Positions 20,892-32,439 are shown, numbered from the stretch's first letter. The stretch is 64,000 nucleotides of DNA from Tubulanus polymorphus (GCF_964204645.1 NC_134028.1:19938153-20002152); one strand, 5' to 3'. Numbers and translations: made by a program. The notes: generated by a model from the sequence alone, not told the origin.

Positions 20892-20995
20892 CGGGTTCGC
20901 TGCCACTGGAATTTGTAGGTGAAGGAGGTGGGAAGTAGCTAGCCAGCGACGGCAGGGAGCTGGAGGTGCTGCTTGCAGAAGGGCTAGCAGGGGTA

Positions 20996-22086
20996 TCAGG
21001 GATGTGAAGGATGGGATATCTGGAATGGGGACATGCGGTTATAGGGTGGAGGTTGTGGCCCCCGACCGGAGGGCGAGGGGTCCACGCTCTGGTCTGTGGG
21101 CGCGTTAGTACGACGGGAATAGGGATGCATGCGGAGGGTGCCGCCGCTTGGTTGCCCCCTTCCCGTGCCCCTTTGCCGCGCCGTATGTTGCCCTCGTGTT
21201 GGGGATGGGGTGGATGGAACTGGGAGCCCTGCGTAAATAGACAATATATATAGAGGTAACATGTGGAATTGTGTTTGTGGCGTTGCCATAGTATAATTAT
21301 TAGCATTAGAACATATAACTAATGGTATACGCAATGAATAAATAAATACGTATGAACTATGGTTGTAAAGAGGGATATATATAATGTATACCTGAAAACG
21401 CGGCGCGTAAGTCGTCGGTGGCAGCCCGAATTATGTTTAATAATTGTTGTCGGTTGCCTGCGTTGCAAAAGTATATTAGAAAAAGCAGTTATAAATTGTT
21501 TTTTTTGGTACATAAAATGAATTAAGAAGTATTACCGGGCTGTGCTAGAATAAAGCCATACAGCATGTGTAGGACCAGTGAGGCTGATATGAAAAACAAA
21601 ATATGACAGGATGAGATATATATGTTGTTAATTTTGAGGTTTCTAATTTTATATACTTCATGCTTTGAAGCACGGTATTCGTACGTTGCCGTACAGTACC
21701 TTGGTAGTGCTGATTAAAAAAAAAAAAAAACAAAGAAAGAAAAAAAAAAGGGATTGTATATATAAAAGTATTGTTGCATAATATAATACAACGGTAATGA
21801 AATGGACTGAAGTGCAATTAACGTTTTTACAATTAGTAATTATAGTTACATGACTAACATTGTTAAAATTCAAGGTTTTTCTGGTATTATATTGTTCACA
21901 TTTTTAGAAATAGCGCATGGGGTAATAGATCTTATCAGGGGCGATGTGACCGTTTAAAATAACAAAGTGCAAGAGTGGCGCATAATGTATTATCGCATGT
22001 AATGATAAAACTGTACAAAATGGTTGGTGTGTTAGTTTATAAGTATTCAAAATAAGTTGCTTACCGAAAAACTCTATCGGGTCCAT
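20996..22086 (-). CDS. Antisense spliced gene candidate inside element 1 (unknown protein)
   Basis: Not recognised. On the minus strand there is a phase-consistent chain of four exons. These are 22065-22086 (ATG, then DPIEFF), a 9-nt micro-exon 21536-21544, 21392-21457 (GNRQQLLNIIRAATDDLRAA, helical) and 21228 down to a TGA at 20996-20998. All introns are GT-AG (520, 78 and 163 nt), each joint is phase 1, and the summed length is 330 nt (109 codons plus stop). The last exon is rich in Pro, Arg, Gly and Ser, hence disordered and basic. A further GT donor (20891) lies beyond the stop, so another isoform may use a different frame. It runs against the host element's transcription. It could be a captured host gene, part of another mobile element, or chance. 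Confidence 0.4.
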
Positions 22087-22404
22087 TGTGAATGATAATC
22101 CGGATGGTAATGAGGGTTTAGTCTTTATGGCGGATGGAAGTAGAATGTTTCAGAGATGGGGATTTTACTCAGTATCAAGGGTGACTTTTTGGCCAGGTGT
22201 ACTGTTATTGTTGCTGGTCAGGAAAAAATAATGGGTTTTTTTTCTCTCTCTACCATCCAGATGTTGAAAATTTATGTGCGTCAGTTGCAAGATTGTTGTA
22301 TCATTTATCATAAAGCACCATTTTTATTGCCTTACGGTGAAGTTCAAGAGGTGAAAGTTGTTAAAAAAGAAAAACAAAAAAGAAAAAGTTGTTTATGGAA
22401 GTAA

Positions 22405-23089
22405 TGCTAGGTTCACACACACGATTTTTCGTCGAGGAATCGAGCAACTCACAGTCGAGGACAACTATTTTGAAGTGAGTCATGTGTGTGAACGAAAAAG
22501 TTGCTCGATTTTCCTCGACACAACTCTAGTCTCGACTAGTTGAGAGAAATAGAACATGTTCTATTTCTCTCAACTCAGTCGAGGAGTTGAGAGAAATCTA
22601 ACCAATCAACATGCAGTATATTCGCGCGCATTTTAATAGTCTTCCTTTCTGGTAAGAGAGGGCAATATATTTCTACAATTTCTACAATAAAAGAATAAAC
22701 CTTTAAAATCTCATCAATCGCATGTCTATCAGATAATTGATATATGAGACTCATGAATTCTCTTTAAAATTTCTGGAGTCAGGCGGTACCAGGATCCCCT
22801 AACACCGGGCATGATATATCCATATGGATGCTGGATAGGCCAAAGTCGTTTTATCACAATTATCTTTTTGATTTCTACTTAAATTGCAATTTCTTGTTCA
22901 TCCTTCTATGCCTTCTATGCACTGCTGCATCTACGCCCAGCTGGAGTTGTGTGAATTAAGCTGTGTGTGTGAACACACATTTTGACACAACTTTGTTTAT
23001 TTATCTAACCGGGTCAGAAGTTGAGAAATCGAGAAGTTGAGACAACTTCTCAATTTTCTCTTCAAAAAGTTGTGTGTGTGAACCCAGCA
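22405..23089. mobile_element. PIF/Harbinger-like MITE in the 3' part of element 1
   Basis: A 685-bp non-coding segment bounded by inverted repeats, TGCTAGGTTCACACACAC and (as reverse complement) TGCTGGGTTCACACACAC. It is flanked by TAA on both sides (22402-22404 and 23090-23092). A 3-bp TAA/TTA duplication is the hallmark of PIF/Harbinger. There is no transposase. Subterminal copies of the same TCGAG/TTGAG-type motifs recur in both orientations, and a 34-bp perfect palindrome sits at 22540-22573. Confidence 0.75.
22540..22573. repeat. 34-bp perfect palindrome inside the MITE
   Basis: Two 17-nt arms meet without a spacer at 22556/22557, with core AGAACATGTTCT. It would extrude as a cruciform. 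Confidence 0.85.
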
Positions 23090-23196
23090 TAAGGGGTACT
23101 GATTTTGCACTATTGCTAGCTACGGCTCTTAAAAAAATCTTTGGAAGTGCAAACGGGCTTCAGTATTTTTTTTGGCGATTGGGGGTCCAATCGTCT

Positions 23197-23210
23197 GGAA
23201 AGGGGGATGG
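23197..23210 (+). promoter_or_regulatory. Polypurine tract of element 1
   Basis: GGAAAGGGGGATGG lies immediately upstream of the 3' LTR, the expected primer for plus-strand DNA synthesis. Confidence 0.65.
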
Positions 23211-23810
23211 TATTGGAGTAATAAATTACCTATTTAGACAGTGGGAAATAAGCCGGAGTTCAAGGCAGTAGTTGCGGTTAGCAGGCGACCTACGTGAATA
23301 CTTACGTCACACATAAGAGAGAAGCATAGAAGATAGGTGAGAGTGACGTGGGTGTCTACGTGGGAAAGCTTGTTATAGCAGCAGCCTTGAGCTCTGGAAA
23401 GTTGAGTTATAAATTTAGCGCTCGTGACGTATAACACACGTAGAAATGATTTACATGGCCAGTAGGACTGTAGTAATAGAATAAGACGTCTCTGGCGATG
23501 AGGCCAAGCGGTGTGGAAATATACGTCACGAGCGAAGGAAGAATAAGTATAAAAAGGGAGGGTTTTAATGCAGTGGGGTCGAAAGCTTGGTCGGTAGAGC
23601 TGGGTCGGTTGAGCTAGTGGTTAGAACTAGAGGGGACGTGCTAGGAAGATTGTAAGAAGAGAGTATAAGAATAAAGATCTGGATCGATAGAAGAAGCTAG
23701 TTGTAGTTAATTTATGAGAAGAACCCCATGGAACTACGCTGGTGAAACGCAAACAACGCAGGTGGTCAACACACGTCACCCGGACACTGGGAAAGAGGAC
23801 CCCCACAACA
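23211..23810 (+). repeat. Element 1 3' LTR
   Basis: 600-bp copy of 2008-2607 with the same TATA box and AATAAA. It is followed by the right target-duplication copy GAAT (23811-23814). Confidence 0.93.
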
Positions 23811-24742
23811 GAATCAGTGCAGGAGAATGTGCAGTTAGAATGGCTAAACGAGGTGTAATATCATTCCTTCACTCAATGGTTACATCCCTCCTGATATGTG
23901 TTATTTTTCAAACATGTTTCAATGTCGTGCAAAGTTTATTAAATCATAATCGTAGGTGTTTGTTTCCAATCACCCAGGGGCCGATATTGTGGGTTTAAAT
24001 TGCCAGTTTGATTATAACGCGCAACTGAAAACGATGAAATTGATGAAAGATGCCCTGAATGAAGCTGGTTTATCTCCATTTCTGATGATGCAGCCAATCG
24101 GATTCCTTTCTCCTGAAACTGAGTATCTAGTTGAAGGATATTCTCAACTACCCGAGTACTTGTTAGGTGAGCTGAAATAACAATAGGATCGTCTCGATAT
24201 TGAAATAAGTAATATTTAGATGCTTTTCATTTTCAGCGATGGAACCACGCATTCTTACTCGTTGGGAATGTAGAGACTATGCCCGTAAAGTTTATGAACT
24301 TGGAGTGAGGTACATCGGAGGATGTTGCGGATTCGAGAGTTATCATATTCGTGAAATGGCCGAAGAGGTTTGTACACGAAATGTTGCATTGCATTTCGAT
24401 ATCCAAATCACATTGGGAAATCCATTCGCATGATAATTCCCATTATAATTACAGTTGTCCGAGGAACGAGGATTCAGACCACCCGGAAAAGATCATAATT
24501 TACCATTCGCGGCTGGATATGGACAGAGTGTATATGAACATGATCGTCAAAAGTAAACCGATAGCCGGATAATCCTGACGTTTTTATACCAGTATCCATA
24601 TTGCGCGGAAGCGTCTCTTTATATATCATGCTCTTATATTTATTGCAGACACGGTAGAGATTATTGGATGAATCTAATCCCTAAAACCGGTCGTCCAAAC
24701 AGCGCTGCTTACAACTCAGAAAAGGAACTCATTCATTTGTAA
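23811..24742 (+). CDS. BHMT: Betaine-homocysteine S-methyltransferase-like, rest of exon 4 to stop
   Basis: C-terminal half of the split gene. Exons are 23815-23852 (remainder of exon 4), 23978-24166, 24237-24367, 24455-24552 and 24649-24742 (TAA). GAAT at 23811-23814 is the duplicated target. The three zinc-ligand cysteines of BHMT are present, one in VGLNCQFD and two in YIGGCCGFE. The ends [13 protein letters not shown] and [13 protein letters not shown] match the family's C-terminal order. The protein would be 369 residues, about 35 shorter than vertebrate BHMT, lacking much of the C-terminal dimerisation extension. Every exon keeps its splice signals and frame, so disruption is recent. 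Confidence 0.9.
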
Positions 24743-25735
24743 CAACAAACCCATTACGTTTTTTGTATCGATTGTGTGATTATAGTATAATTGGTCCATT
24801 TGTAATCATGTAACATTTTTGTTTTTTCTTTCAATTTCTTTATCCTGTGAGTATCTTTCTTCTTAGTATGAACTGACACGATGAATAACTAAATTAATGT
24901 ACAACCTATGCCTTCATCTCCCAAATAACGATAGTGATCGCGCGAACGCCTAGTTTTCCCGATGATAACTTTTTCCTTCTCTGATAGGGATATTTGGGGA
25001 AAGTTCATTACATTCAGAAAAGGCCTGATGATTAAGAGTCGAAACGATAGGTACAATGAAACTAGTCCCATCAGTATCACTTTGGTGATCTGGTTTAATA
25101 TCTGAGTATGCCGAACTAAGCCATCAACTGTCCTCATGTGTTGTCAAAAGTTGAAGATTCTCAATGCCGTCCTGGTCCAAATACTTACGTATGTAATCAT
25201 TGGCAGGATCCCTCGCAATTTAGAGAATGAAATTAAACTAAGTTAATATTAAACAGCTATACTTCGTGACGGAAATTCAGTTCTTTGTCTGGCCAGCTAA
25301 TTATTGATATAGATTTGGTGGAATTATCCTCAGGCTTCATTCAAAATCTCCCATTTACTTTTATTGGTTGGTCTAGTCAATTTTGGTATAGGATATCGAC
25401 CCACTAACTCCCTTACCCGTAATGCTTCCCTTGAAAAAACCTTTCCCGTGCATTGGACACCGTCTGGAACAACTGGGAACTCGTTTCATCTGCCCACCGG
25501 TTTCCGGGGCACTGCAAACTGCGAACCGTCAATGAAATCAATACATCACTACATTCATTTTATGCCGACTAGAATTATCTATTTGCATTTATAAACAAAT
25601 GATTGACACAAATTTGAATCGTATAGAACAAGGAAACCCGAAACCTAGAACTGAATTAGAATTAGAACATAGATCTTCTAGTATGATAGAATGTTGCTCG
25701 AATTATCCATCATTTCCGTGGCATTTTCTAGTTTT
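24743..25735. other. 3' flank of BHMT and start of the duplicated block
   Basis: No gene. From about 25490 the sequence is an inverted match to 31545-31620 and also resembles 35255-35345, marking the edge of the peptide-gene duplications. Confidence 0.5.
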
Positions 25736-26472
25736 CTAGTTTCTCATTTGTTTCAAGCCTGTTCTCGAAGATCTAAAATTATTTCTTAGATCTTTCACAT
25801 TGTTTCTTGCGAAATCATTAGTCAGCGAGCTGCCCTTTCTAGAATTGAAGACCCTCGGCGAAGAGTCACCTTGTCGACCTGGTAGGTGCTTGATATCGCG
25901 TTTGACGATAGACTTGCAATTCAATTTGCTCAGTGGTCCCGATATGGCCTTGCCGTAACACTCGAAAGGACGAGATGATGCCTGCCAATCAAACAAACAC
26001 AATTGAAAATGCTTTTTCTTTGGTGAACCTTTCAAATACAACACTGATAATCACTATTATAAGAATACTAAGAGGTTATAAATAATTGCGACTTTTTCCA
26101 GTCTTGAATTGCGTAAAAACCCACAATATAGATCCAAAACAACAGCTACTATTTTATTCTAACGTTTGGGGTGGGATACTTCAACCCATATTCAGAGATT
26201 TGTTTCAGATACCGAGAGTTATTTCTGTTAATTCGTCTTTCCATGAGGAATATCAACTGCACATAGGACCAATGAGGTTTGTAGACTTTAGGTTCATAAG
26301 TTAAGCTACGATGGATTATTGGATCATTATTGACGAAATGCTTCGACGATTAACAAACGGCGTTTCCTCACCATGGACATATATTTACCTTGCTACGTGT
26401 ACTTTCATATATGGCATCGGTTGAAACCCAGAAAACCGCCACAAAAATCACCAAAAAACTTATCAATTTCAT
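25736..26472 (-). CDS. Small secreted basic peptide gene, copy 1
   Basis: Family not recognised. Two exons on the minus strand, 26472-26389 and 25981-25736, joined by a GT-AG intron in phase 0, give 109 residues. Exon 1 is a signal peptide (starting MKLISFLVIFVAVFW, cleavage likely after STDA). The mature peptide has two cysteines, one in FECYGK and one in KLNCKS, which could form one disulphide. Its C-terminal half is Arg/Lys/Asn-rich (NNVKDLRNN) and predicted helical. Compared with copy 3, the exon-1 cysteine has become arginine and a new cysteine appears in exon 2. Both splice sites and the frame are intact. The shared SP, CYGKAISGPLSKL-type core and basic tail define the family. Confidence 0.6.
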
Positions 26473-27014
26473 GTTGTTTCCAAAAACTGCAATCAAATCA
26501 TTGAAATAGAGACTGGTTCCCGGCTATGCCAGAACCAGAGACTGGTTCCCGACTTTGCCAGAACATGGATATTTTGCGTAAATGATCTTACCTGTATGAT
26601 GTGTGTTGAGATTTAACGTGCTGTTGAAGCGACCGACGAATGTTTCATTTTGTCGATTAAATCTTGCGAGTTTTGTACATACATTGGGCTGAATAATATT
26701 TAAACAGAAGTTGCTGAACGGCCTCGGAATTAGCACTTCACTGTACTATAGATTTGATTCCAACTATTTACAGGATCGATTCGATTATTTTTGCCATGTT
26801 TAATCTGTGTGATTTGTTTACAGTCGTTGCTGGAAATTTAAAGTACGATGGAGGTTGTACATTTTTCATCCACACAATGAAATAAAATCCTGTAAAAGAC
26901 TTAATATGAACTGTAGATTCAAATATTAACCAAACTTCGCCCGGTTCCACAATTCCACAGAAGAGTCGACTTGACGAAAATGAATCCATTTTAACCCTTG
27001 AATCAAATTCAACC
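26473..27014. other. Upstream region of peptide copy 1
   Basis: No gene. It is an inverted relative of the promoter/5' UTR sequences at about 30340-30832 and 34150-34578, which share a CAGTCTCTATTTC block just upstream of the start codon. Confidence 0.5.
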
Positions 27015-27750
27015 GAACTTTGTCCAGGACTGTGGAATTAGACCCTAGATAAGCAAGTCCAGAAGTGTTGAACTGGGTCCGAAGCTGCCGAAGTATGCCC
27101 AGCACACTTAGATCTTGATTCACAACTTTCTGAATAAGTATAGGTCCAGAAGTTTGGAACTGTGTCCACAATTCAAGAAGTAGGACCAGGACTGTGTAAC
27201 AAGGTCCACACACTGTAATGTAGGTCCAGAAGTTTTGAACTGGGTCCACAACTGTAGAATTAGATCCAGAAGTTTTGACTGGGTCCATAACTGTAGATGT
27301 AGATCCAGAAATTTTGAACTGGGTCCATAACTGTAGATATATGACCCGAACTGAGGAATTAGCTCTGCAACTATAGAATTAGGTCCACAATGTGGAACTG
27401 GTTCTTCAACTGTATAAGCAGGTCCAAAACTGTGGAACTGGATCCAAAACTGTAGGAGTAGGTCCAGAACTGGGACTGGATCCACAAGTGAAGTAGGCCC
27501 AGAACTGTGGAACTGGGTTCACAACTGTAAAGGTACGTCTACAACTGTGGAACTGGGACCACAACTATGGACGTAGGTCTCAGAACAGGGTAACTAGGTC
27601 TACAATTGCAAGTTCCATGCAGAACTATGGAACTTGGTCAACAACTGCGGAAATGGACCCAGAACTATGGAGCGGTATACTGTGGAACTGGATCTAGTTT
27701 TATGGAACTTGGTCAAGGAATGCGGAACTATGTGACTGCAGAATTGGGTC
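27015..27750. repeat. Degenerate minisatellite, 20/40-bp units (minus orientation)
   Basis: Tandem array of roughly 20-bp half units that alternate, for example GGTCCAGAAGTTTTGAACTG and GGTCCACAACTGTAGAATTA, giving a 40-bp higher-order period with much divergence. Arrays of the same unit in the reverse orientation occur at 29815-30300 and 33400-34075. The frames read through it (26926-27485) are repeat artefacts. Confidence 0.8.
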
Positions 27751-27929
27751 TCAACCTGAAAAAGTTTTGAATTAAAAAGCTATTCGATATTGTGCATTTT
27801 CTGTATTCGCAGTTAAATCGACGAGAACTTGCTCAATTTGGTGAAAAAACTAATTACGCCAATTGTTGAGACAACTGGTGTTGAGACAAAATTATATTTC
27901 AATAACGCTGATATTTGAGTTCATACAGG

Positions 27930-28405
27930 TCACTTGTCCCTAACGCTAACGCAGTGTATATCCCATGAACAAACAAACGGCCATTCAGACTAAACGACAC
28001 GTTGTATTGCAAGATCATATCGTTAATCTTTTCATTCTTTTCATTCGAACAAAATGTTTTCGTGGGGACGACACTTTTTTCGTTCTAACGAAATATGTTT
28101 TAATAGGAGGCATTCCGCCTGACCCCTTACTCCATGGAGGGGGTCAAACAGATTATAGAAGAGATCAGTGCCATTTGTCAGTAAAAGACCAATTCCGTGA
28201 CAACCTAATATCCATTTATCCTCCTAATATATGTTACTAACCCTTTATGTATAGAAAGTAGCAGAATAATTGTATGATTCTCATTTCGTCATATTTAATA
28301 AGTTGGTTATAACAGAATGTTACCTGAACCCAGCATCAACTACTAGTGGGTCGATTACGAATTTGGAATTATAGTATTAAGTTTAACACCCCAATCAGGA
28401 ATACC
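27930..28405. repeat. Left arm of a long-range inverted repeat
   Basis: This segment, with landmarks CTAACGCTAACGCAGTGTATA, TTATGTATAGAAAGTAG and TTAACACCCCAAT in order, returns as its reverse complement at about 32440-32965. The arms have diverged with small indels. Confidence 0.75.
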
Positions 28406-29814
28406 CCTCGAAAATCACATGACCATAGCCCTTAACGTTCATACATGTATCATTCGAGTCAAAAATTGTAGCATTCCTCATTGTAAGAATAAAAATCCCC
28501 CCGCCTACTGGAGTAAGGGGGTTGGCAATCTCCATGAGTTGCCTGGGGGTTGTTATTCTGGGGCAATTTGAAGGTGAGGTGTTATTTTTGGGGCTCATTT
28601 TGCGAAGGGTTATTGTCTGAGGGGTAATTTTGCGAAGGCTTTTTAGAAGGCTTGGGGGTAAGAACACTTGAGTTGGGGCTAATATCGCTTTGAGCGTTAT
28701 GTTAGGATTTGAATAAGATCTACTAATTCGCTAATCACACACATGATTATAACTAGTTACGAGCTTCCCGCTATCCGTGCAACGGTGGAGTGTCTGTGCC
28801 TTAATTAGGAGTGCGAGTAATGGGCAAGACACCCCAAACCTCTTCTACTGATCCTAACCCACAGTGTTTAGTTAGAAACACAGTGTTTAGTTTGTTACAA
28901 TATTTTCCACCATGTCACACATTTTGGTTTCCACGAAAAAATTATTTAGTTTCTACGTCGCAAAACATTTCGATCGGACAAAAGTTAAAAAAAAACCACA
29001 ACCAAACCCGACATAAACCGCAATCTTTAAAATCAACTTCATTTCACCTTGAAAAATTGCATTATACAATCGCCTTTCCGCATTTTTAAATACAAATTTT
29101 GTGATTCAGAAAATATAGACTATTTTTACTGATCGAGCGCAATCAGGAACAAGGTCGAATTCTACACCAGCTATCGGGGTCATAGTATAATCGAAAACAT
29201 GTGTAATAAGTGCGGCCTTGCAATACAATAAGTTTGAATGGTCGTGTGTTTGATGATACTCTGTCTGTTCGGGTTACGGACAAGTTATTATTATTTTTTT
29301 TCATTTTTATTATTCTTTATTTTGTGAACTGTGTAAATTCAAATTTCAGCGTCAGAAGATTATTTCGTCTTAACACCGTCCGCGGCGTAGTCAGACGGTA
29401 CCCCTAGACTGTCATACAGTTAAAAATTCTTTACATTTTCTCAAGTTAAAAATTTTTATCATGCAGATTCTTTCGGGCAAATCAAAATGTCGCAGAAACT
29501 TTTACACACGACTTGGATGATTCCTATGGAGGGTATCTGATCAAAGCCATCATCTACGAATTATCAATAGTCGGTTTGAATAGAACCTAACTCGTGATCA
29601 ATACAATCAATGATTTTATTGATATTTACGACTGTTAAAACGTTTGGCGTAATTAGTTTTTTCGCCGATTTTCCCCAAATTGAATTGAACAAGATCGCGT
29701 AAATTTCAACTGCATATACAGAATACACACGATATAGAATAGATTCTTATGTCAAAACTTCGAACTTTTCCAAGAGAGCCAATCCCACAGTTTTTCACAG
29801 TTTTCAGTTCGATA
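28406..29814. other. Non-coding duplicated sequence
   Basis: No gene. 28985-29085 is an inverted match of 31925-32010, and 29330-29560 is a direct match of 32937-33150. This shows the block was assembled by several duplication steps. Confidence 0.5.
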
Positions 29815-30300
29815 CTGCTGGGCCAAGTTCCATAAAACTAGATCCATTTCCTCAGTTTTGGATCCATTTCCACAGTTTTGGACCAAGTTCTGAAAACTTT
29901 CTTAGTACAGTTGTCCCGGTTCCACAGTCTTGGTGTAGACCTAATTTTTGGAACGAGTTCCACAGGAATGCACCTTCCTTACTTGTCGACCTAGTTCCGT
30001 ACTGGGCCCATTCTACGGTTTTGGATCCAGTTCCACAGTTTTGGACATGTTTCTACAGTTGTAGAGCAAGTTCCACAATTCTGGACCTACTTTCTTCAGT
30101 TGTCGACGCAGTTCCATTGTTCTGTACCTACTTTTACAGTTGTGTACCAAGTTCCACACTTCATGACCTACTTCTACAGTTGTTGATCCAGATACACCGT
30201 GTTTTGGACCTATATTTTATTCTACAGTTTTTCACACTTCAGGACTTGCTTACTTAGGAACCAGTTCCACAGCCCTGAACAAAGTTCTTAAGTTTGGTTT
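29815..30300. repeat. Degenerate minisatellite, plus orientation
   Basis: Same 20/40-bp unit family as 27015-27750 but on the other strand (TGGACCTACTTCTACAGTTG alternating with a GATCCAGTTCCACA type). Confidence 0.75.
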
Positions 30301-30832
30301 TACTTGAGTCAAGAGTTGAAATGAGTTCATTTTCAATTACTAGATTTACTGTGGAATTGTGGAACTGTGGAACCGGATGCAATTTGGTTAATATTTGAAT
30401 ATACAGTTCATAAACAAGCCTTTTACAAGATTTTATTCATGTGAGGATGAAAAATGTAAAACCTCCATCGTCCTTCAAATTCCCAGCAATATACAGTAGA
30501 AAAACAGGGGCAGACAGATTAAACAAAGCAAAAATAATCGAATCTATCCTGTAAATAGTTGGAATTGAATCTACTCAGTGGGATATATAATGTGAAATCG
30601 TTCAGCAACTTCTGATCAAATATTATTCATCCCAAAATATGTATAAAACTGGCAGAATTCAATCGACAAAATGAGACATTCGTCAGTCACTTCAACAGCA
30701 CGTTAAATCTCAACACACATCATACAGGTAATATCTGTAGTTCTGAAACAGCCGGGGACCAGTCTCCAGTTCTGACACTGCCGGACACCAGTCTCTATTT
30801 CTATGATCTGATTGCAGTTTTCCAGAGACAAC

Positions 30833-31377
30833 ATGAAATTGATCAGTTTTTTGTTAGTTTTTCTGGCGGTTTTCTGGGTTTCAACCGATGCCATTGATGA
30901 AAGTACATGTAGCGAGGAAAATAAATATCTGCCTATAAAGAGGAAACGCTTTATCGTCAAAGCGTTTCTTCAATCGTATGTCATATGAAGAGTTAATCCA
31001 TCGCAGCTACATTCATGAACCTAAAGTCTGCAAACATCCTTGGTCCAACGTGCAGTTGATATTCCTCATGGAAAGTCGAATTAACGGAAATACCTCTCAG
31101 TATCTGAAACAAATCTCTGAAGATGGGTTTAAGTATTCAACCCGAAACGTTAGAATCAAATAATAACTGTTGTTTAAGATCTATATTGTTACGCATCTAT
31201 ATTTTACGCAATTATATTCAAGACTGGAAATAGTGCCAATTATTTATAACATGTTAGTATTCTTATAATCATGATTTACACTGTTGTAACTTTATCGATT
31301 TCGCAAGAAACAATGTGAAAGATCAAAGAAAAAATTTGAAATCTTTGATAACAGCCTTGAAACAACTGGGAAACTAG
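30833..31377 (+). pseudogene. Small secreted peptide gene, copy 2 (broken)
   Basis: Exon 1 (ATG at 30833) keeps the signal peptide almost unchanged (MKLISFLLVFLAVFW) and the STC cysteine. The splice donor GTAAAT of the other copies is altered to AATAAAT, with a small insertion. Exon 2 is mostly gone: only the last 28 or so codons remain (about 31291-31377, FARNNVKDQRKN to TAG), and no AG-bounded core encoding the GKAISGP motif is present. Read through, the first exon gives only about 50 residues. It is a decayed paralogue lying in inverted orientation to copy 1. Confidence 0.65.
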
Positions 31378-32106
31378 AAAACCAGAAAATGCCATGGAAA
31401 TGATGGATAATTCGAGCAACATTCTATCATACTAGAAAATTTATGTTCTAATTCTATAGGTTTCGCGTTTCCTTGTTCTATACGATTACAATTTGTGTCA
31501 ATGTTTGAAAATGCGAAAAAATAATTCTTAATCGGCATTAGAAATGAATGTAGTGATGTATTGATTTCATTGACGGTTCGCAGTTTACAGTTCCCCCAGA
31601 AACCGGTGGGCAGATGATAAGTACCCGCGAACCTGTTAGCAGGTGATGTTTTAACACTGGTATTTTAGTTTACACAGTTCACGTGTCCCCTAACGCTTAC
31701 ACGGTATATACGGTATATATCCCGTGATCAAACACACGATCATTTAGACAAACGTCATATTCTGTTGCAAGTCATAACAACTGATTACACATTGTATTAC
31801 ACAATTATTCGATTGAGAGCTAGTGTAGAATTCAATCTTGCGCCTGATCGAATTCGATCTGCAATATAGTCTAGATTTTCTGAATAACAATATTGCTGTA
31901 AAAGAATCTGCGCAAATGCAGGAACTGTTGAAATGCGATTGTATAATGCAGTTTTTCAAGGTGAAATGAAGGTGATTTTAAAGATTGCGGTTTATTTCGG
32001 GTTTGGTTGTAATATCAACAGTATGCTCTGCCTTGCCCCCGGAGGTGACACGATGAAAAAATATCCTTATTTGATAGAACGATGACCACACTCAAACGTG
32101 TTGAAC
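31378..32106. other. Non-coding duplicated sequence after copy 2
   Basis: No gene. 31545-31620 mirrors 25490-25565, and 31925-32010 mirrors 28985-29085. Confidence 0.5.
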
Positions 32107-32322
32107 GGATAATAATATAAAATCCCACTATTTACTGATTAAAAGAATTTAAAAACCAGAATTTATTTATTAAATCTAAAATATTTAAAAGACACGACGT
32201 TTCGATCTCACCCTAGAGATCATCGTCAGGTGTGATCATCGTCACACCTGACGATGATCTCTAGGGTGAGATCGAAACGTCGTGTCTTTTGAATATTTTA
32301 ATGGGATTTTATATTATTATCC
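32107..32322. repeat. 216-bp inverted repeat with hammerhead-like cores
   Basis: Nested inverted repeat. Outer arms GGATAATAATATAAAATCCC and its complement end at 32322. The inner perfect stem of about 60 bp per arm closes on an 8-nt loop at 32235-32242. Each strand carries CTGACGA, then a GATCTC/GAGATC hairpin, then GAAAC and GTC, the order of conserved hammerhead ribozyme boxes (plus strand: 32248-32254, 32256-32273, 32274-32278, 32284-32286). No matching stem I is visible. Confidence 0.8.
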
Positions 32323-32439
32323 TTATTTATTCTTACAAGAAGGAATTCTCGACCGGAGTTTTCGACCGGAATGTCATATACATGACATGAACGTAAAGGG
32401 CGGTGCTCACGTGATTTTAAAGGGGGGTACTTCATTGGG

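Larger units (their letters stand above)
2008..23810 (+). mobile_element. Element 1: env-bearing, chromodomain Ty3/Gypsy LTR retrotransposon inserted in a BHMT exon
   Basis: Two 600-bp direct repeats (2008-2607 and 23211-23810) appear identical by eye. They start TATTG and end CAACA, an imperfect form of the usual TG...CA inverted termini. The target-site duplication is GAAT (2004-2007 and 23811-23814). Between the LTRs, on the plus strand, lie gag, pol (protease, RT, RNase H, integrase, chromodomain) and an env start. The env is interrupted by element 2 (7973-19450), and the 3' section also contains a Harbinger-like MITE. Domain order protease-RT-RNase H-integrase places it in Ty3/Gypsy (Metaviridae). 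Pol has a stop at 4360-4362 and a frame change near 6890, so this copy is not coding-competent despite its matching LTRs. Confidence 0.92.

Noticed and set aside
20806..21306. 166-codon minus frame rich in Pro and Ser
   Set aside because: It reads through the inferred 21229-21391 intron and is out of phase with the upstream exons; kept only as a possible alternative frame of the antisense gene.
26926..27485. Two overlapping minus frames of about 120 codons each
   Set aside because: Translation of the 20/40-bp minisatellite in two frames; repeat artefact.
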